Positions 24,301 through 32,723 of a stretch of 64,000 nt of DNA are shown here, in pieces (the first letter of the stretch is position 1; each line of letters begins with the position of its first letter). The notes beneath the pieces were generated by a model. It had not been told where the DNA came from. It searched no databases and saw only the letters and a list, made by a program, of their open reading frames with translations. Position numbers and translations under genes: made by a program. The DNA is from Paracoccaceae bacterium (GTDB lineage Bacteria; Pseudomonadota; Alphaproteobacteria; Rhodobacterales; Rhodobacteraceae): assembly GCA_030148005.1 (NCBI GenBank), contig JASBUI010000019.1, forward strand, positions 1 through 64,000, read 5' to 3'.

Positions 24301-25086
24301 ATGACCATTCTACAACGCCGCGACCAAGGACCGATTTGCCGGTTGACGCTGAATGCGCCATCGCGGCTCAATGCACTGTCAGATGCAATGCTTGCCGCCT
24401 TGCAAGAGGCTTTCGATGAACTGGCAGGCGATACATCGATCCGGGTGATCATCCTCTCTGGTGAAGGGCGCGCGTTCTGCGCAGGCCATGACCTGCATGA
24501 GATGACGAAGGGGCGCGAGGCGCCTGATGGCGGCGCGGCCTATTTCGCCGATCTCTTTTCGCGCTGCTCAAAGCTGATGCAGACGATACCGCGGCTACCA
24601 CAGCCGGTGATCGCGCAGGTACATGGGCTGGCAACCGCGGCGGGCTGCCAACTGGTTGCCTCATGCGATCTGGCGGTAGCTGCCGATGACGCGCGCTTTG
24701 GTGTCAACGGCGTCAACATCGGCCTTTTCTGTTCAACGCCGATGGTTGCCTTGTCGCGCAATATCGCGCGCAAGCAGGCCTTTGAGATGCTGACAACGGG
24801 CCAATTCATTCCGGCGGCCCGCGCGGCAGAGCTGGGGCTTGTCAACCGGGCGGTCCCGGCGGCCGAGCTGGAGGCGCAAACAGAGGAACTTGCATCCCTG
24901 ATCGCCTCCAAACTGTCGTCGGCGGTGCGCATCGGCAAACAGGCCTTCTATGAACAGATCCAGATGCCGCTTGATCAGGCCTATGACTATACCGGCGCGG
25001 TTATGGTCAAAAACCTTGCCGATGACGACACCATAGAGGGCATTCAGGCTTTCCTTGAAAAGCGTGATCCTGCCTGGACCCAATGA
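24301..25086 (+). CDS. Enoyl-CoA hydratase/isomerase family protein
   Basis: A 261-residue crotonase-fold protein. GAGGGCAAG precedes the ATG at 24301; the frame continues upstream, but that part overlaps the divergent thioesterase. The oxyanion-hole segments are GEGRAFCAGHDLHEM (near residue 58) and HGLATAAGCQLVASCDLAVA (near 106). The pattern resembles the ECHDC3-type subgroup, whose physiological substrate is uncertain. A standard second catalytic Glu is not obvious. It overlaps the next gene by four bases. Confidence 0.88.
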   Translation: MTILQRRDQGPICRLTLNAPSRLNALSDAMLAALQEAFDELAGDTSIRVIILSGEGRAFCAGHDLHEMTKGREAPDGGAAYFADLFSRCSKLMQTIPRLPQPVIAQVHGLATAAGCQLVASCDLAVAADDARFGVNGVNIGLFCSTPMVALSRNIARKQAFEMLTTGQFIPAARAAELGLVNRAVPAAELEAQTEELASLIASKLSSAVRIGKQAFYEQIQMPLDQAYDYTGAVMVKNLADDDTIEGIQAFLEKRDPAWTQ

Positions 25087-25499
25087 CCGGCGCCGAGGCG
25101 GCAAAGGCCAAGGCCTACATCGGCGCCATCGAGCCGCCACGCCGCCGACAGGAAGCGCGCGCGCTTCTGACAATCTTTACCGAGGTTTCAGGCTACGGGC
25201 CGCGCCTTTGGTCCGGGCGCATGATCGGCTTCGGCTCATACGCCTACACCTACGCCAGCGGTCACTCCGGTGTCAGCCTCGCAACCGGATTTGCCATCTC
25301 AAAGGCACATATCACCATCTACAACATGCCCGGATACACGGAGTTTCCCGAAATAGTGGCCCGCATCGGCAAATACCGCTCGGGCAAATCCTGCATCTAC
25401 TTCACGCGCCTTGAACACGCCGACCCGCAGGCCTTGCGCGATCTTATCGCCGCGGGCCTTGCCGATCTTGCAAAGAAATGGCCGATCGAACCCACGTGA
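25083..25499 (+). CDS. DUF1801 domain protein
   Basis: A 138-residue protein of the YdhG/DUF1801 type, with GYGPRLWSGRMIGFGSYAYT, then KAHITIYNMPGYTEF and the GKSCIYF segment. Members adopt a CyaY-like fold; the biochemical role is unknown. Start at 25083 overlaps the enoyl-CoA hydratase stop, so the two are co-translated. Confidence 0.8.
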   Translation: MTGAEAAKAKAYIGAIEPPRRRQEARALLTIFTEVSGYGPRLWSGRMIGFGSYAYTYASGHSGVSLATGFAISKAHITIYNMPGYTEFPEIVARIGKYRSGKSCIYFTRLEHADPQALRDLIAAGLADLAKKWPIEPT

Positions 25500-25518
25500 G
25501 TGCACAAACCTCCCGCGC

Positions 25519-25578
25519 TTCTTTGTGGGTAAAATATCCCGGGGACGGCGCCTTGGCGCCGGGGGCAGAGCCCCGGCA
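25519..25578. repeat. Roseobacter-type intergenic repeat, copy 1
   Basis: On the minus strand the sequence reads a GC-rich hairpin (CCGGGG and CCCCGG at 25559-25576, plus GGCGCCTTGGCGCC), then GGGATATTTTACCCACAAAGAA. The segment GATATTT...CCACAAAGAA recurs in the copy near 51338. It lies between two convergent genes, so the hairpin may also end transcription. I recall similar elements in Rhodobacterales intergenic regions. Confidence 0.55.
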
Positions 25579-25592
25579 CCGCCAGCCATCTC

Positions 25593-27074
25593 TCAAAGTC
25601 GGTAGAGGTCCGTAAACTTGGCTTCCAGATAGCGCAAAAGCGGGGCAACGCCCGGCTCACTTACCGTTGCGCGCCGGATCGTCTCGCGTGGCTCATGCAA
25701 GCCGCCGCCACGCTGTACATTCTCGGCCAGCCAGTTTGTGGCAAGCGTCGTCTCGCCGCGCGCAAGCTCGGCCTCAACGCCCGGTACGGCCTCATGCATC
25801 GCCTCGTGCAGGCAACCGGCATAGACATTGCCCAGTGAATAGGTCGGAAAATAGCCAAACAGCCCGACCGACCAATGCACATCCTGCAGACAGCCGTTTG
25901 ACGGCTTGTCCACCGCAACGCCAAAGTCTTTATGGAACCTTGTGTTCCACGCCTCTTCCAGATCGGCTGTCTCCAGCCGTCCGGCGATAAGGTCACGCTC
26001 AAGATCAAAGCGCAAAAGAACATGCAGGTTGTAGTGCACCTCATCGGCCTCGGTCCGGATATAGCCCGAGTTCACACGGTTCACGGCACCATAAAAGGCC
26101 TCGGCGTCGCGCACTCCAAAATCGCCGAACTCTTCGGCCATACGCCGGTAGAGGAAGCCGCAGAACGCGCGGCTGCGCCCCAACTGGTTTTCATAGATGC
26201 GGCTTTGGCTTTCATGAACGCCCATCGACACGCCCCGGCCAAGGGGGGTCAGCCCAAATTCGGGATCGATGCTTTGTTCGTAACAGGCGTGGCCGACCTC
26301 ATGGATGGTCGAGTAAAAGCAGTTGAACGGATCGCGCGGGCTGGTGCGGGTTGTAATGCGTACATCGCGGCCCGATCCGCTTGAGAACGGGTGTACCGCC
26401 TTGTCGATCCGCCCTGTGTTGAAGTCATAGCCAAAGCGGCGCGCCAGATCTGCAGAAAGACGCAGCTGGCCAATCTCGGAAAACTCGGCGTCGAGCTTGC
26501 CGGGCTGATACTCGGCGCCCAAGAGGCGTTCGCGCAAGGATACAAGCGCAGGGCGCAATTCACTGAACATCGCCTCAAGGCTGGCGCCCGTGGCCCCCGG
26601 TTCGTAATCGTCCAGCAGCGCGTCATAAAGATCGCCGTCCTCTCCGGCCAGCGCTGCCGCTTCCTGACGGCGAAGATCGACGACACGCGACAGCGTGGGC
26701 AAAAAGGCGGCCACGTCTTCGTCTGCCCGCGCTTGGGCCCAGATGCCTTGTGCAACAGAGGTGACGCGCGCGATCTCTTCGGCAAGTTTCGCCGGCACTT
26801 TCGAGGTTCGTTCAAAGGCGCGGCGAATATGGCGGATCTGCGCGCGCTGGACCTCATCAAGGTCAGCGGCGTCAATCCGGGCCAGCCAGTCACCGATGCG
26901 CGGATCCGTGCGGCGGGCATGCAGCACCGCCTCCATCGCGGCGGTCTCTTCGCCGCGCTGCTCGGCCGCGCCCCTTGGCATCATCGTTTCCTGATCCCAG
27001 CCAAGGCGGCCCGCCACCTGGCCAAGCGCCTCGGTCTGGCGCTGAAAGCGCATCAGGTCATCATAGGCCTTCAT
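25593..27074 (-). CDS. M32-family metallocarboxypeptidase (Taq type)
   Basis: A 493-residue protein starting MKAYDDLMRF at 27074, within the ctaA stop overlap. The zinc motif HEVGH is in TIHEVGHACYEQSIDPEFG (near residue 264), followed by the M32-specific HESQSRIYENQLGRS (near 294) and NRVNSGYIRTEADEVHYNLH. M32 carboxypeptidases remove C-terminal residues broadly and need a divalent metal. Cytoplasmic; no signal peptide. The extension upstream to 27251 lies inside ctaA and is a shadow. Confidence 0.94.
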   Translation of the reverse strand: MKAYDDLMRFQRQTEALGQVAGRLGWDQETMMPRGAAEQRGEETAAMEAVLHARRTDPRIGDWLARIDAADLDEVQRAQIRHIRRAFERTSKVPAKLAEEIARVTSVAQGIWAQARADEDVAAFLPTLSRVVDLRRQEAAALAGEDGDLYDALLDDYEPGATGASLEAMFSELRPALVSLRERLLGAEYQPGKLDAEFSEIGQLRLSADLARRFGYDFNTGRIDKAVHPFSSGSGRDVRITTRTSPRDPFNCFYSTIHEVGHACYEQSIDPEFGLTPLGRGVSMGVHESQSRIYENQLGRSRAFCGFLYRRMAEEFGDFGVRDAEAFYGAVNRVNSGYIRTEADEVHYNLHVLLRFDLERDLIAGRLETADLEEAWNTRFHKDFGVAVDKPSNGCLQDVHWSVGLFGYFPTYSLGNVYAGCLHEAMHEAVPGVEAELARGETTLATNWLAENVQRGGGLHEPRETIRRATVSEPGVAPLLRYLEAKFTDLYRL

Positions 27075-28216
27075 GCCTGGCCCCGCACGGTTTGCTGAAC
27101 GGGATAGCCTGCCTGAAAACGTGCGCGGATCACCAGAACCCAGACGATGACGGCAACCAGCTGATGGACGATCGCGATCTGCCATGGCGCGGCGTAAAGC
27201 ACTGTTCCGATCCCCAGCGCAATCTGAACAAGGATCATTCCCATGACCCAATTGAATGCGCGCTGGGTGGCCTGCTGCGCCGATGCGCGCCCGCGCCGCC
27301 AGACGACGATTGCAAAGGCAAAAAGAAGATAGCCGGCCATCCGGTGGATGAATTGAACAAGACCGGGATCTTCAAAGAAGTTCCGCCAGATCGGCGTTAG
27401 GTCAAAAGGTGACGGGGGAAAGAACCCGCCCGCCATGAGCGGCCAGTCGGTATAGGTGCGGCCCGCGTCGATGCCAGCGACAAGCGCGCCCAGAAGCACC
27501 TGCAACATCACAAAGTGCATCAGGCCGGTCGAAATCTTGAACAGCTTCACTTCTCGGCTTCGCCGGGCCTGCAAGAGGTCGACCTCATTTCGGCCCAGTT
27601 GCAGGATGAACCAGGTGATCAGGCCCAGAATGGCAAAGGCAATTCCAAGGTGTATGGCAAGCCGGTATGACGCCACATCCAGCATCTCGCCGCCCAGACC
27701 GGATGAAACCATCCACCAGCCGATCGCGCCCTGCAGACCGCCAAGCGCGCCGACGCCGACCAACCGGCCGGTCCAGCCTGTGGGTATCCGCCCGGTCAGC
27801 CAGAAGAAAAGGAAACCGACGCCCCAGACAAGGCCGATAAAGCGCCCGATCTGGCGATGTCCCCATTCCCACCAGTAGATCGCCTTGAACTCGCTTAGCG
27901 TCATTTCGCTGTTTTGAAGCTGAAACTCAGGGATTTCCTTGTACTTGTCGAACTCGGACATCCAGGCCTCGGTCGACAGGGGCGGGATAGCGCCGTTGAT
28001 AGGCTGCCATTCAGTGATTGAAAGCCCGCTGTCGGTCAGGCGCGTAAGCCCGCCTACAAGGATCATCACCAGAACCATCGCGAAAAGGACCATCAGCCAG
28101 ATGCGAATTGCGCGGCGATCGCCCTTCTTGGCCCCGTCGATCAACCCGCCCGCAGGCTTGGCAGGCGGCGTGGCCCCTTCGGTTACATCTTCGAAAATGC
28201 TTCGCTTGGTGCTCAT
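27071..28216 (-). CDS. ctaA: Heme A synthase
   Basis: A 381-residue integral membrane protein with eight predicted helices. It oxidises the methyl group of heme O to the formyl group of heme A. Motifs: GGLTRLTDSGLSITEWQPI (near residue 55), WWEWGHRQIGRFIGLVW (His), ASYRLAIHLG (His), QFIHRMAGYLLF (His) and IAIVHQLVAV (His), which provide the haem ligands. The polar N-terminal 35 residues are typical of alphaproteobacterial type 2 CtaA. Heme A serves aa3-type oxidases, not the bo3 oxidase in this window, so another terminal oxidase should exist in the genome. Confidence 0.95.
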   Translation of the reverse strand: MSTKRSIFEDVTEGATPPAKPAGGLIDGAKKGDRRAIRIWLMVLFAMVLVMILVGGLTRLTDSGLSITEWQPINGAIPPLSTEAWMSEFDKYKEIPEFQLQNSEMTLSEFKAIYWWEWGHRQIGRFIGLVWGVGFLFFWLTGRIPTGWTGRLVGVGALGGLQGAIGWWMVSSGLGGEMLDVASYRLAIHLGIAFAILGLITWFILQLGRNEVDLLQARRSREVKLFKISTGLMHFVMLQVLLGALVAGIDAGRTYTDWPLMAGGFFPPSPFDLTPIWRNFFEDPGLVQFIHRMAGYLLFAFAIVVWRRGRASAQQATQRAFNWVMGMILVQIALGIGTVLYAAPWQIAIVHQLVAVIVWVLVIRARFQAGYPVQQTVRGQA

Positions 28217-28294
28217 GTCATGTCCTCTTGTGCGCCCATGTTCGGGCGTTTGGGATTGTGGCGCAGACTAGGGTCGGTGGGTGCTGCCTTCAAG

Positions 28295-29038
28295 TCACTC
28301 CGGGGTGTTTTGCCCTCTGAGTAATTGTCGCAGGATGCCGTGCAGCATCTGAACATCTGCCCGTGTCAAAGGCATGCGCGACCAGAGGTTTCGCAGGTTG
28401 ATCTTCATCCCCGGCGCCTTGGTCAGCGGGAAGAAGAAACCGGCCTCTTCCAGCCGCGCTTCATAGTGTTCGGCCAGTTTTTCAATCTCGATCTGCGGCG
28501 CAGGTTCGGTCTTGGCCAGTTCAATGCGCTCATGCGCGATCTGCGAGGAATGGCGGCGCCATTCATATCCGGTCAGCAGGACGCATTGGGCAAGGTTGAG
28601 CGAGGGAAATTCAGGGTTCACCGGCACCGTGACGATCGCATTGGCCCGCGCGATGTCATCGTTCTCAAGCCCTGCGCGTTCGGGGCCGAACATCACGGCG
28701 ACCTTCTGGCCCTGCGCGATCTTTTCGGCGGCCATTTCCATGGCCCGCTCGGGCGAGACGATGGGCTTGGTCAACCCGCGCCCACGCGCTGTTGTGGCAA
28801 AAACAAAATCGGCGTCGGCAAGCGCATCAGCGGTGGTGTCGAAAAGGCGCGCCTGATCCAGAAGGCGCCCTGCCCCGCTGGCCATTGCGACCGCCTTGCC
28901 ACTGGGCCATCCGTCACGCGGGGCCACGATATGCATACGCTCAAGCCCGAAATTCCACATTGCCCGCGCCGCGCCGCCGATGTTTTCCCCCATCTGGGGA
29001 CGGACAAGAACGAAGGTGGGCTGAGGATCGGGGGTCAT
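28295..29038 (-). CDS. trmJ: TrmJ-like tRNA/rRNA 2'-O-methyltransferase (SPOUT)
   Basis: A 247-residue SPOUT-class methyltransferase. The start MTPDPQPTFVLVRPQMGEN is at 29038; upstream frame is non-coding. Family motifs: RPQMGENIGGAARAMWNFGL, FATTARGRGLTKPIVSPE, VMFGPERAGLENDDIARAN and PVNPEFPSLNLAQCVLLTGYEW, which build the trefoil-knot SAM site. Most such proteins methylate position 32 of tRNAs. It precedes ctaA on the same strand by 78 bases. Confidence 0.9.
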   Translation of the reverse strand: MTPDPQPTFVLVRPQMGENIGGAARAMWNFGLERMHIVAPRDGWPSGKAVAMASGAGRLLDQARLFDTTADALADADFVFATTARGRGLTKPIVSPERAMEMAAEKIAQGQKVAVMFGPERAGLENDDIARANAIVTVPVNPEFPSLNLAQCVLLTGYEWRRHSSQIAHERIELAKTEPAPQIEIEKLAEHYEARLEEAGFFFPLTKAPGMKINLRNLWSRMPLTRADVQMLHGILRQLLRGQNTPE

Positions 29039-29105
29039 TTGAGGCTTTCGATAGTGGTCGCGGGGGTGATACGCTTGGGCGCAACCCAGCGCAAGGAGAT
29101 GCAGC

Positions 29106-29447
29106 ATGGCAATCGATGAAGGTAGCGCCGAGTTGATGCGGGGCGATCTGGCGCATCTAAGTTCGGTTACCGAAAAACGGATGTTCGGCGGCTTGGCCTT
29201 CATGCTGAACGGAAACATGCTTTGTGGTGTGCATGGCGCGGGCGTCGGCGGCGGCGCGATGTACCGTGTCGGCAAGGACAATCAGGCCGAGGCGCTGGCG
29301 CTTCCGGGCGCGGGCCCGATGGAGTTTACCGGCCGGCCCATGGGCGGAATGGTCAGTCTGAAGGCCGAAGCCATGGGCGAGGACGACGTGCGCGCACGCC
29401 TCTTGGCCCTTGCCGTGGACTTTGTCGGTGCGCTACCTGCGAAGTAG
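29106..29447 (+). CDS. TfoX/Sxy N-terminal domain protein
   Basis: A 113-residue protein with a textbook AAGGAG site before the ATG at 29106. EKRMFGGLAFMLNGNMLCGV is the hallmark of the TfoX N-terminal domain. Only this domain is present; gammaproteobacterial TfoX/Sxy competence regulators add a C-terminal domain. In alphaproteobacteria its role is unknown. Confidence 0.87.
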   Translation: MAIDEGSAELMRGDLAHLSSVTEKRMFGGLAFMLNGNMLCGVHGAGVGGGAMYRVGKDNQAEALALPGAGPMEFTGRPMGGMVSLKAEAMGEDDVRARLLALAVDFVGALPAK

Positions 29448-29502
29448 CCAAGCGATACATTTGCGGATATAGCAGCGCGAAGACGACAAGGAGAGCCCGA
29501 CG

Positions 29503-30123
29503 ATGGCCGCCGAAGAAGTACCCCAGATCTATCTCATCACACCGCCTGAGTTTGAACTGTCCAGCTTTCCCGACCAACTGGCGAAGGTTCTGGACGGCAC
29601 GGAAATCGCCTGTATCCGCCTTGCGCTTGCAAGCCGCGACGAAGACTGGGTTGCGCGGGCGGCGGATGTCCTGCGCGAGGTGGCCCATGCGCGTGATGTT
29701 GCCATCGTGATCGCCGAACATATCGGAATGGTCGAAAGGCTTGGCCTTGATGGCGTGCATCTGACAGATGGCGCGCGAAGCGTTCGCAGCACGCGCAAGG
29801 CTTTGGGCGCGGATGCAATCGTGGGCGCCTTTTGCGGGGCCTCGCGCCACGATGGCATGAACGCAGGTGAAGCGGGCGCCGACTATGTCGCCTTTGGCCC
29901 CGTGGGGGCAACCGCCCTTGGGGACGGCACCGTGGCCGAACCTGACCTGTTCAGCTGGTGGTCGGAAATGATCGAGGTTCCGGTTGTCGCCGAAGGCGCC
30001 GTGAGCGCGGCGCATGCGGCGGCCCTGTCGCGCGTCACCGATTTTTTCGGGATCGGTGAAGAGATCTGGCGCCATGATGATCCGCTGGCCGCGCTTTTGT
30101 CGCTGAAAAGCGAGATGGAGTAG
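29503..30123 (+). CDS. Thiamine phosphate synthase/TenI-family protein
   Basis: A 206-residue TIM-barrel protein of the ThiE/TenI family, with AAGGAG before the ATG. Seen: QIYLITPPEFEL at the N-terminus, GLDGVHLTDGARS (near residue 83), GADYVAFGPVGAT (near 124) and VVAEGAVSAAHAAAL. In true ThiE the pyrophosphate-binding segments include GxDGVHLG and an SxHT-like loop. Here the corresponding GAFCGASRHD is divergent, so it may not make thiamine phosphate. No other thiamine gene is nearby. Confidence 0.8.
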   Translation: MAAEEVPQIYLITPPEFELSSFPDQLAKVLDGTEIACIRLALASRDEDWVARAADVLREVAHARDVAIVIAEHIGMVERLGLDGVHLTDGARSVRSTRKALGADAIVGAFCGASRHDGMNAGEAGADYVAFGPVGATALGDGTVAEPDLFSWWSEMIEVPVVAEGAVSAAHAAALSRVTDFFGIGEEIWRHDDPLAALLSLKSEME

Positions 30124-30137
30124 GCGCGCGTCAGTCT

Positions 30138-30956
30138 TCAAACCTCTGGCAGGGCCTTTCGAACCTCCGCCTCGCAAGCGGCTGCAAGGGCTTTGCGGTC
30201 GGAAAAGTCCGACACTTTCAGCGGCTCGTGATAGACGACGTGAACGCTTCCTTGTCTGCGGGCGGCAAGGGTTTTCAGCAAATGCTCAAAGAACTCCATA
30301 TCACCCCACCATCCATAGAACCGCGGATCTTCGCCCTTTGGGGCGCTAAAGACCAACGTGACCGGCTGAATCCACAAAGCGTCGTAAAGACCCATTGAAA
30401 AGAACGCGGCAAACAAGGTGGATTTAAAGGGCAGAATGCGTTGTCCGTCGGTCGAGGTACCTTCTGGAAAGAACAAAAGACGGTGGCCTGCGTGAAGGCG
30501 ACGCTCAAAGATCGCGCGTTGGCGGGCCGCATCGCGCGCGCGCCTGTTGATGAACACGGTTCCCGTGGCGCGGGCAAGCCAGCCGATACCGGGCCAGCGC
30601 GCCACTTCGGATTTGGACACGAAATAGATCGACTGCTGCGCGTTCAGCGCAAAGATATCCAGCCATGAGGAATGGTTGGCGACCGCGGCGCCGTTTCTTT
30701 TCATCGGCTGACCGCTGAAGCTTCGGCGAATTCCCAGAATGACAAAGGCGGTTTTGCACACGAACCGGGTGATCCACGGCGTAACGGGGCGTTTTGTTCC
30801 AAAGATCGGCATTTCTATCAGGCGCAGGACCAGAAGGAGTGCCAGCCCGCCAAAGATCACAACCGCCAGCGGCAGGGCGCGGGCAATGGCGCGCAGCCAA
30901 CCGGCGGCGCCCACCGCAGTTTGCGGCGGCCAATCCTCGGAATTCCATGTCGTCAT
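30138..30956 (-). CDS. olsA: 1-acyl-sn-glycerol-3-phosphate-type acyltransferase (OlsA-like)
   Basis: A 272-residue PlsC-family acyltransferase with one or two N-terminal membrane helices. Motif I appears as NHSSWLD (near residue 94, NHx4D-like), and FFPEGTSTDGQRILPFKSTL is motif III (near 162). It overlaps the OlsB-like gene upstream by four bases. In ornithine lipid synthesis OlsA acylates the lyso-ornithine lipid produced by OlsB; the pairing supports that assignment. A general lysophosphatidate acyltransferase role cannot be excluded. Confidence 0.85.
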   Translation of the reverse strand: MTTWNSEDWPPQTAVGAAGWLRAIARALPLAVVIFGGLALLLVLRLIEMPIFGTKRPVTPWITRFVCKTAFVILGIRRSFSGQPMKRNGAAVANHSSWLDIFALNAQQSIYFVSKSEVARWPGIGWLARATGTVFINRRARDAARQRAIFERRLHAGHRLLFFPEGTSTDGQRILPFKSTLFAAFFSMGLYDALWIQPVTLVFSAPKGEDPRFYGWWGDMEFFEHLLKTLAARRQGSVHVVYHEPLKVSDFSDRKALAAACEAEVRKALPEV

Positions 30957-31726
30957 GGCGCGCGCTTTTTGGTGTAGATGCCCAGCTGTCGTTCATTCAT
31001 CCGTTTGGTATCCATCACCAGACAAACGTCGGTCGTGTTAAAGGCGTGGTCAACATATGCCCCCTCGCCCACGTATCCGCCAAGCCGAAGGTAAGCCTTT
31101 ATCAGCGCCGGCGTGGCGGCCATCGCGGCAACCCGGTCAAGCCTGTCTGGGGCAACAAGGTTCATGTCCTGAAACTCCCTTGAGCGCACCCGAAGCTCTG
31201 GTGGTGCCAGATGGCGGTGGTGCAGGAATGAAAGCGGCCCGGCCAGCGCCGAGATGTCAGTGCCGTGAAAGCTGGCCACGCCAAACAGGATTTCAACCTC
31301 ATGGGCGCGGACATAGTCGGCAAGCCCATTCCATAAGTGCAGCATTGCAGTGCCACCGCGATAATCCGGATGCAGGCAAGAGCGCCCAAGCTCCAGCAGG
31401 TTGCGCCCCGTTTGCCTAAGCGGCGTCAGATCATACTCGTCGTCCGTGTAGAACTGCCCCAACTCATCAGCGGCCGCCGAGCGCATAAGCCTGTACACCC
31501 CCACCACCTGATCCAGCGGGTCGGCGGAACGGTCCGGATCGACAAGCACAAGATGATCGAAATGGGCATCGAACCTGTCGCGTTCAAACCGGCCCTGATG
31601 GTCCACCAGTTCCCCATCGCCGCCAAGTTCGCGCACGAAAACCTCATACCGAAGGCGCTGGGAAGCGGCCAGATCGGTCTGGGTTTCGGCAAGGCGAACC
31701 TGAAGGTTGGATTTGACGTGGAACAT
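30953..31726 (-). CDS. olsB: L-ornithine N-alpha-acyltransferase (OlsB-like)
   Basis: A 257-residue GNAT-fold acyltransferase of the OlsB/hemolysin-like family, starting MFHVKSNLQVRLAET at 31726. Characteristic segments are LRYEVFVRELGGDG, DQVVGVYRLM, LLELGRSCLHPDYRGG and LFGVASFHGTD. OlsB transfers a 3-hydroxyacyl chain from acyl-carrier protein to ornithine, the first step to ornithine lipids, which are common phosphorus-free membrane lipids in marine Rhodobacterales. It is followed by olsA with a four-base overlap. Confidence 0.9.
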   Translation of the reverse strand: MFHVKSNLQVRLAETQTDLAASQRLRYEVFVRELGGDGELVDHQGRFERDRFDAHFDHLVLVDPDRSADPLDQVVGVYRLMRSAAADELGQFYTDDEYDLTPLRQTGRNLLELGRSCLHPDYRGGTAMLHLWNGLADYVRAHEVEILFGVASFHGTDISALAGPLSFLHHRHLAPPELRVRSREFQDMNLVAPDRLDRVAAMAATPALIKAYLRLGGYVGEGAYVDHAFNTTDVCLVMDTKRMNERQLGIYTKKRAP

Positions 31727-31919
31727 CGAGCAACAATTTATCCAGATGCGGTTGGCGCTTTTTAAGCTGGAATTGGGCTGAAATGAAACTCTCAATTGGC
31801 CCGCGCGTCCCGTTCCGCCACGTTGCAGAGGACGAAAGAGCGCAGCCAGGGGTTGTTTCGCGGGCTAGACACACGTTAGGGTTGTGATAAACTTAAAGCC
31901 CGAAAGCCGAAGTATAAGA

Positions 31920-32093
31920 TCAGGGATCGTAAACAGGAATGAGCTCAACCCGGGTGCTGTCGATGACAACTTTTCCAGCATGCTCAAAGTTCACGGTGAT
32001 CTTGTCGCCGATGTTGGACTGGACCTGCCCAATTCCCCAGTCTGGCTGGCTTGGGTTCCTGACAAACATGCCCGGTTCCAGAAGTGAATTCAT
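31920..32093 (-). CDS. Small DUF3553 protein
   Basis: A 57-residue minus-strand frame with a clear ribosome site (GGAGGGG) just before the ATG at 32093 and a TGA at 31920-31922. The translation begins MNSLLEPGMFVRNPSQPDWG, continues GIGQVQSNIGDKITVNFEHA and ends RVELIPVYDP. This matches the DUF3553 pattern, a small SH3-like beta barrel also seen in CarD/UvrD-type tails. It is divergent from chpT, with 24 bases between the start codons. Function unknown. A plus-strand reading frame on the same bases lacks support. Confidence 0.85.
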   Translation of the reverse strand: MNSLLEPGMFVRNPSQPDWGIGQVQSNIGDKITVNFEHAGKVVIDSTRVELIPVYDP

Positions 32094-32117
32094 GTCCCCT
32101 CCGATGGAGAATGGTTG

Positions 32118-32717
32118 ATGGCATCACCACCGATTGACCTGACAGCGCTGGTAGGTTCGCGCATCTGTCATGATCTTATCAGCCCTTTGGGCGCAATCAG
32201 CAATGGGGTCGAACTTTTGTCGATGACCGGGGCGCTGGCCGGGCCTGAGATGGCGCTGATATCGGAAAGCGTCGAGAATGCGAATGCGCGTATCAAGTTC
32301 TTTCGCATCGCCTTTGGCGCCGCCGGGCCTGACCAGGAACTTGGCAGAACAGAGATTGTTTCGGTACTGGACGATGTCACGCGCGGCGGCAGGCTTCGAA
32401 TTGACTGGCAGCCGCACGACACCTGCGCACGGCAAGATGTGAAACTGGCCTTTCTGCTTATCCAATGCCTTGAAAGTGCGATGCCCTATGGCGGCAGCAT
32501 CGTTATCGAGGAAGATGACGATCACTGGACGGTAACGGGCACCGCCGACAAGATGAAGATCGTGCCGGAAACCTGGGCGGTGCTGGCAAATGTGTCCGGC
32601 GCGGTATCGGTCAGCGCATCGGAGGTGCATTTCGGCCTTGTGCCCGAACTGTTGCAGCGCAGCGGCAAGGTGCTGGAAACGGTTCTGTCCGAGACGAAGA
32701 TAGAAATCAGTTTCTAG
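32118..32717 (+). CDS. chpT: Histidine phosphotransferase ChpT
   Basis: A 199-residue protein. The ATG at 32118 is preceded by GGAGA; a TTG one codon earlier is possible. The dimerisation helix carries the phosphorylated His in SRICHDLISPLGAISNGVEL (near residue 18), and a degenerate HATPase-like domain follows. In Caulobacter and roseobacters ChpT relays phosphate from CckA to CtrA and CpdR, controlling cell cycle, motility and gene transfer agent expression. It is convergent with proA. Confidence 0.9.
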   Translation: MASPPIDLTALVGSRICHDLISPLGAISNGVELLSMTGALAGPEMALISESVENANARIKFFRIAFGAAGPDQELGRTEIVSVLDDVTRGGRLRIDWQPHDTCARQDVKLAFLLIQCLESAMPYGGSIVIEEDDDHWTVTGTADKMKIVPETWAVLANVSGAVSVSASEVHFGLVPELLQRSGKVLETVLSETKIEISF

Positions 32718-32723
32718 CGCGTC

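Noticed and set aside
31884-32087. Plus-strand 67-codon frame
   Set aside because: Antisense to the better supported DUF3553 gene.
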